DNA from: Negativicoccus succinicivorans
Lineage (GTDB): Bacteria; Bacillota; Negativicutes; Veillonellales; Negativicoccaceae
Direction: 5' to 3'
Assembly: GCF_014207605.1 (NCBI RefSeq)
Contig: NZ_JACHHI010000002.1
Span: forward strand, 201,005 to 265,004
DNA: 64,000 nucleotides
Made by a program: the position numbers and the translations under genes. Below are positions 59,865 through 64,000 of the stretch, one piece after another (position 1 is the first letter of the stretch; each line of letters opens with the position of its first letter). The notes under the pieces were generated by a model, which did no database searches, was not told the DNA's origin, and saw only the letters and a program-made list of their open reading frames with translations.

Positions 59865-61127
59865 ATGACCTATTACATGGATATCATCATGGTACCCATC
59901 CAGATCATCGTGGCGCTGTTCACGGTGTACTACACGGTCTTGGCTATTTCTGGCATGTTCCGCAAAAAAGAGGTCAAGATCCTGACGCCGAAAAATCGTT
60001 TCGCCATTATCGTCGCGGCGCATAATGAAGAGCAGGTTTTGGGCGCGCTGATTGATAATCTTTTCATGCTGAGATATCCGCGTGAACTTTACGATGTCTA
60101 TGTCGTCGCCGACAACTGCACCGACGGTACCGCGCAACTCGCTCGAGATCACGGCGCCATCGTCTATGAACGATTTAATAAGGAAGAGGTCGGCAAAGGC
60201 TATGCGATGGACTGGCTGTTTCATAAGGTTTATGAAACAGGTATTGAATACGACGCCTTTTGCGTATTCGACGCGGATAACCTCGTCCATCTGGATTTTC
60301 TGACGGAAATGAACAGCCGTTTGGAAAAAGGCGAACAGGTTATTCAAGGTTACCTGAGCGCGAAAAACCCGTCGGATACATGGGTATCCGCGACGTTCGC
60401 GATGGCGTTTTGGATCATCAATCATCTGTGGCATCTGGGCAAGTATAATATCGGTCTTTCCACCGCGCTCGGCGGCACGGGCATGTGCATTTCGAGTCGG
60501 GTTCTGCGAACCTACGGTTGGGGCTGCAACTGTTTGACGGAAGATATGGAGTTTTCCATGAAAATTCTGTACGAGGGCAATATTCGTACGACATGGGCCG
60601 ACGACGCTATTGTTTACGATGAAAAACCGCTCCGCTTCATGCAGTCATGGAACCAACGTAAACGCTGGGCGCAGGGACACTTTGACTGTGCCGGACGGTA
60701 CATTCCCAAATTATTCAAACGCGGTTTTTCGACCGGTAATATTCGCATGCTTGACGGTATTTTACAATTGTCGCAGCCGCATTTTATGCTGCTTTCGACC
60801 TTTTATTTATTGATGACTTATGTAAACGCTTCTGTCCCGTTCTTTACAAATGTGTTGTATAATGACCGCGTTATGCCGGTGGAATTTTGGACGACCATCG
60901 GTACCTTGCAATTTATTTTGCCGATTATCGTATTGTGGCGGATCAACGTTCCCAAAAAAGTTTGGCTGTACATTCCCATGTATCCGATCTTCATTTATTC
61001 TTGGGTGCCGATTACCTTCCTGGGATTCCTGAACCGACATAAAAAAGAGTGGAGCCATACCCAACATACGCGGCAAATTTCGTTTGATGAAGTGCCGTTA
61101 CATTTGGACAGTAAAGGACCGAATTAA
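59865..61127 (+). CDS. Processive-type glycosyltransferase family 2 membrane protein
   Basis: The 420-residue protein has one N-terminal helix, a GT-A domain with IVAAHNEEQVLGALI, VADNCTDGTA, CVFDADNLVH, CLTEDMEFSM and QRKRWAQGH, and three C-terminal helices. The TED and QxxRW motifs mark cellulose-synthase/hyaluronan-synthase-like enzymes. The polymer or glycolipid made is unknown. GGAGAGCG precedes the ATG. Confidence 0.92.
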   Translation: MTYYMDIIMVPIQIIVALFTVYYTVLAISGMFRKKEVKILTPKNRFAIIVAAHNEEQVLGALIDNLFMLRYPRELYDVYVVADNCTDGTAQLARDHGAIVYERFNKEEVGKGYAMDWLFHKVYETGIEYDAFCVFDADNLVHLDFLTEMNSRLEKGEQVIQGYLSAKNPSDTWVSATFAMAFWIINHLWHLGKYNIGLSTALGGTGMCISSRVLRTYGWGCNCLTEDMEFSMKILYEGNIRTTWADDAIVYDEKPLRFMQSWNQRKRWAQGHFDCAGRYIPKLFKRGFSTGNIRMLDGILQLSQPHFMLLSTFYLLMTYVNASVPFFTNVLYNDRVMPVEFWTTIGTLQFILPIIVLWRINVPKKVWLYIPMYPIFIYSWVPITFLGFLNRHKKEWSHTQHTRQISFDEVPLHLDSKGPN

Positions 61128-61906
61128 TGCATATTTTCATGTCAAATGACGATGGGATTGAAGCGCGTGGCTTGCGCATGCTGGCGCGCGGCTTAGTGGA
61201 TCTCGGTGAAATTACGCTGATTGCGCCGCATCAGGAGTGCAGTTCGAGTTCGTCGGCGCTGACTTTGCGGGAGCGTTTGTATCTCAAGGAAGAGCATACG
61301 GGCGAACCGCGTTTCAAGGCGTTTTCTTTTACCGGGCGACCGGCCGATTGCGCGAAATTCGGCATCTCGTATTGGTTGCAGGACACGCCGCCGGATTTGG
61401 TGGTATCCGGGATCAATAACGGTTATAACGTCGGCAGCGACGTGACTTACTCCGGAACGGTGGCGGTCGCGCTGGAAGGGCATTACGAAAAAATTCCGTC
61501 GCTTGCGGTTTCGGGGCAGACATTTGATGAAGAATTTTTGGAACGGGCGGTGCCTTTTGTTCGTGACTTTATCCAAAAAGTTTTCGTGAAAGGGAAATAT
61601 CCGGGATTGCTGAATTTAAATATTCCCAATATTCCCGAAATCAACTGGCAGCATGTCAAAGTCTGTCGTCAGGGCCTGCAGATTTATGAAAACGCGATCA
61701 CGTCAGCGGTGGATGAAGACGGTCAGATTTACTACCGTGTCAAAGGACGCGCGTTGCCGGATTCGGATCATGAAGACGATGTCTACTTTTTGCATCGCGG
61801 CTGGATTACGGTGACGCCGCTGACCTGGTATCAGGGTGCGGATCAGGAGATCGGCGCGGTGGAGGATCTGTTGCATTCGATTGCGCAACGAGAAGTGAAG
61901 AAATAA
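61127..61906 (+). CDS. surE: 5'/3'-nucleotidase SurE
   Basis: SurE removes phosphate from nucleoside monophosphates. The 259-residue protein has MSNDDGIEARGLRML with the metal-binding DD, then SGINNGYNVGSDVTYSGTVA. Its ATG overlaps the stop of the GT2 gene (TAATG). Confidence 0.96.
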   Translation: MHIFMSNDDGIEARGLRMLARGLVDLGEITLIAPHQECSSSSSALTLRERLYLKEEHTGEPRFKAFSFTGRPADCAKFGISYWLQDTPPDLVVSGINNGYNVGSDVTYSGTVAVALEGHYEKIPSLAVSGQTFDEEFLERAVPFVRDFIQKVFVKGKYPGLLNLNIPNIPEINWQHVKVCRQGLQIYENAITSAVDEDGQIYYRVKGRALPDSDHEDDVYFLHRGWITVTPLTWYQGADQEIGAVEDLLHSIAQREVKK

Positions 61907-61936
61907 AAAAAGACGAGCTCAGCTCGTCTTTTTTGT
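61904..61936. terminator. Bidirectional terminator between surE and the M20 gene
   Basis: AAAAAAGACGAGCTCAGCTCGTCTTTTTT palindrome. Confidence 0.9.
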
Positions 61937-61943
61937 TGCGGTG

Positions 61944-63080
61944 TTAGCGGTTGTGTTCGCCGTTATATTTTGAATTTTCGCCGAGCACTTTGGATACGGC
62001 CGTTTTCAGAATTTTTTTGCCGTACGTAAGGGCCTCGGTGTTGAAATGCATATTCGGCTGATGTAACCCGGGCTTGAGGTCGGCGCCCAGACCGTAAAAG
62101 CCGACGTGCAGATTCGGTTTGGCGATGACGTAGTAGCAGAAATCTTCGCCGCCCGGTGTGGTCTGCGCCGGCAGCGTGTTTTCGCGGCCGAGCACTTCGG
62201 CAATGCTATCTTCCAACAGTTCGCACATGTCGTCGTTATACTCGGCGGCCGGTAAATCGATCAATGTTTTGCAGGTGCAGGTGCAGGAAAAAGCGGCGAC
62301 TGCGTTTTCCACGGCGATTTTGATTTTTTCATTGAGCTCTGCCATGGTATCGTTATCACCGGCGCGCATATCAAAAGCGAGCAATACTTTGTCAGGGATC
62401 GCGTTTGTCGCGCCGGAATCACAGAGGCAGCGGGTGGCTTTGACGCTGAACGAACGCTCCGGATTCGGTTGGATTCCCGTGGCGGCGAGTATCGCCAGTG
62501 CCGCCGCGTGCAGAGCGTTGTGACCCAAATGCGGGCGCGCGCCGTGCGCGCGTTGTCCTTTGATTTCGAACTCCACGGTGTGGCTTGCCGAGTAGTAGAG
62601 GGCGGCGATCGCCTGTCCCAATTTCGCTTCCTGGATCGGACGGACATGTTGCCCGATCAGATAATCGACATCATCCAACACGCCGCTGTCGACGATCGTG
62701 TACGCGCCCTGGCCGATTTCTTCCGCCGGCTGGAAAATCACTTTCAGCTTACCGCGTTTGACGATGCCTTCTTTAATAATTTCTTCTCCGGCCGCCAGAG
62801 CCATTGCCGTGTGGCCGTCATGACCGCAGCTGTGGATCGCGACATGCTTACCGTCGACGATATGTCCGAGCGCATCCATGTCGGCGCGTACGGCCATTGT
62901 CGGACCGGGTTTGCCGCTGTCGAAGATGCCGACGACACCGGTGTGCCCGCCCAGTCCTTCCGTGACGTCAAAGCCGGCTTCCCGCAGCGTTTTGGCCACG
63001 AATTCGGACGTTTTATGCTCCTCCAACCCAAACTCCGGGATGGTATGTAAATATTCTCTGAAATCCTGTTCTCTTGCCAT
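61944..63080 (-). CDS. M20-family amidohydrolase
   Basis: The 378-residue metallohydrolase has VRADMDAL, HSCGHDGHTAMAL with zinc ligands, VIFQPAEEIGQGA (catalytic Glu) and the lid domain AHGARPHLGHNAL; a C-terminal GGEDFCYYV gives another ligand. Relatives cleave N-acyl amino acids, indole-acetyl conjugates or N-acetyl-diaminopimelate. The ATG at 63080 follows AAAGGAGGGAATAGT; the longer frame lacks a site. It is divergent from a GATE-domain membrane protein. Confidence 0.9.
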   Translation of the reverse strand: MAREQDFREYLHTIPEFGLEEHKTSEFVAKTLREAGFDVTEGLGGHTGVVGIFDSGKPGPTMAVRADMDALGHIVDGKHVAIHSCGHDGHTAMALAAGEEIIKEGIVKRGKLKVIFQPAEEIGQGAYTIVDSGVLDDVDYLIGQHVRPIQEAKLGQAIAALYYSASHTVEFEIKGQRAHGARPHLGHNALHAAALAILAATGIQPNPERSFSVKATRCLCDSGATNAIPDKVLLAFDMRAGDNDTMAELNEKIKIAVENAVAAFSCTCTCKTLIDLPAAEYNDDMCELLEDSIAEVLGRENTLPAQTTPGGEDFCYYVIAKPNLHVGFYGLGADLKPGLHQPNMHFNTEALTYGKKILKTAVSKVLGENSKYNGEHNR

Positions 63081-63161
63081 ACTATTCCCTCCTTTAGTAC
63101 CAACAGTATAACACAGTCGCTTACGCCAAACGGACAAATTCTAATTTGTGACTAAAATATG

Positions 63162-63190
63162 TTGGTAAAGCAAATGATAAATGTTATAAT
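63162..63190 (+). promoter_or_regulatory. Promoter of the GATE-domain gene
   Basis: TTGGTA, exact 17-base spacer, TATAAT. Confidence 0.65.
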
Positions 63191-63209
63191 GGACGTAATA
63201 TTTTTTTTA

Positions 63210-63259
63210 GGAATACTGTATTCCGCCCGACGCGAGCCTTGGCATCGCGCGGTTTTTTT
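63210..63259 (+). promoter_or_regulatory. Leader with intrinsic-terminator-like hairpin
   Basis: Between the promoter and the Shine-Dalgarno sequence lie a hairpin GGAATA-CTG-TATTCC (63210-63224) and a second stem CGCGAGCC-TT-GGC-A-TCGCG (63231-63249) followed by CGG and T7 (63253-63259). The second has the form of a terminator inside the 5' leader, as in attenuation. Confidence 0.55.
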
Positions 63260-63275
63260 AACAGGAAGGAAGGGG

Positions 63276-64000
63276 ATGCAGATGGCAGAAGAAAAGCAGA
63301 AAACTGTTGCGCCGCAAGGCCAACCTGCCGAATCGACAACAAAGTCGGATCGACGGCAGGAAGCGGAGCGTCTGCTCGGCGGTAAAGTCGGCATCGGCGC
63401 TTACATCGCGTTGATTGCGGCCATTATTTTTTTCTCCGGCATTTTGATGAAAGTCGACGGTATGAAGTGGTTGAGCGCGTTTGACTATACGACCTTGATC
63501 GGTAAGTACGGTACGATGAAAGTACCGGAAAAAGCGACTTGGCTCGGTATGGGCGGGTTCTCCGCACGGCAAGGCTTTTTATTCGCGCTTTCGTTGGCAC
63601 CGTCCGTGATGCTTGCATTGGGCGTGATCGAAGTGCTTGCACAATACGGCGCGATTCGCGCGGCGCATAAGTTGATGACGCCGCTGTTGAAACCGATTTT
63701 AGGCTTACCGGGGCTGACGGGACTGGCGCTGATTACGGACTTGCAGAGTACGGATGCCGGTGCTGCGCAGACGAAAGAATTGTTTGATGAAGGTCTGATC
63801 AGTGACAAGGAACACACGGTTATGACCGCTTGGCAGTACAGCGGCGCGGGCATGATCAGCAATTACTTCGCCACCGGTTCGGCGGTATTTGCGGTATTGA
63901 CCGTACCGGTTATTTTGCCGTTGGGAATTATTTTTGTCATGAAATTTGTCGGCGGCGCCTTTGTCCGCTTTATGTTAAGTACGGTTTACGGAAAGGATTT
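63276..64000 (+). CDS. Nucleoside-recognition (GATE) domain membrane protein, 3' end outside window
   Basis: The open frame of 241 codons runs off the window. After a charged N-terminal stretch of about 48 residues it has hydrophobic helices from GAYIALIAAIIFFSGILMK on, then GLPGLTGLALITDLQSTDAG, typical of the GATE domain of YjiH/YjiG and SpmA/B-type proteins. In E. coli yjiH-yjiG lie with the dipeptidase iadA; here an M20 hydrolase is divergent, which suggests a linked transport and cleavage task. GGAAGGAAGGGG precedes two ATG codons (63276, 63282). Confidence 0.85.
   Translation, partial: MQMAEEKQKTVAPQGQPAESTTKSDRRQEAERLLGGKVGIGAYIALIAAIIFFSGILMKVDGMKWLSAFDYTTLIGKYGTMKVPEKATWLGMGGFSARQGFLFALSLAPSVMLALGVIEVLAQYGAIRAAHKLMTPLLKPILGLPGLTGLALITDLQSTDAGAAQTKELFDEGLISDKEHTVMTAWQYSGAGMISNYFATGSAVFAVLTVPVILPLGIIFVMKFVGGAFVRFMLSTVYGKD

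Overview
The window is a gene-dense, GC-rich chromosomal segment from a diderm Firmicute, most likely a member of the Negativicutes (Veillonellales/Selenomonadales; I cannot fix the genus). The evidence is the mix of Bacillus/Clostridium-style gene sets (cdaA-cdaR-glmM, purR-glmU-prs-pth, walJ-htrA-rlmH, meso-diaminopimelate dehydrogenase) with outer-membrane and lipopolysaccharide genes (three GT9/GT25 glycosyltransferases, an OmpH/Skp-like periplasmic protein, an ArnT-like GT39 enzyme). I saw no rRNA, tRNA, CRISPR array, transposase or prophage.

Layout. 1-2.9 kb: glycosyltransferase locus with scars of duplication and cassette exchange and a C9 tract inside the GT25 gene. 3-9.9 kb: DEAD-box helicase, an unknown membrane protein, glmS, trpS, a small amidase/DUF1659/DUF2922 operon and a GIY-YIG protein. 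10-13.1 kb: c-di-AMP synthase operon with glmM. 13.2-18 kb: UPF0210/ACT pair, exonuclease III, GT39 transferase and a uracil-DNA-glycosylase-like protein. 18-20 kb: a two-gene minus-strand operon of a RuBisCO-like protein (form IV) and a LarE-type sulfur transferase. 20-29.3 kb: tpx, aminotransferase, walJ-htrA-rlmH, a tail-anchored coiled-coil protein beside an M50 protease and a CBS protein, a DJ-1 protein with a Cys/His metal-binding tail, a cyclodeaminase and OmpH. 29.4-35.1 kb: purR-glmU-prs-pth, a 65-residue protein, Nudix, Spx/ArsC-like and thymidylate kinase. 35.1-43.4 kb: YitT, ispE, GntR, an MTH1-like Nudix overlapping mutY, a phosphoesterase, a thioesterase, thrC behind a structured leader, and a VTT membrane protein. 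43.4-48.6 kb: an AT-richer Type III-like mod/res module flanked by 66-bp direct repeats. 48.6-64 kb: ddh, an OLD-family nuclease, FAH-family hydrolase, glnS, flavodoxins, guaB, TagA-like glycosyltransferase, psd-pssA, GT2, surE, an M20 amidohydrolase and the start of a nucleoside-recognition (GATE) membrane protein.

Several genes converge on envelope building: glmS, glmM and glmU make UDP-GlcNAc, ddh makes meso-DAP, psd/pssA make phosphatidylethanolamine, and the GT9, GT25, GT26, GT39 and GT2 enzymes act on surface glycans or lipid A. The best candidates for something undescribed are the RuBisCO-like/LarE operon, the mod/res insertion with a foreign-allele scar, the metal-tailed DJ-1 protein, the structured thrC leader, and the potentially phase-variable GT25 gene.
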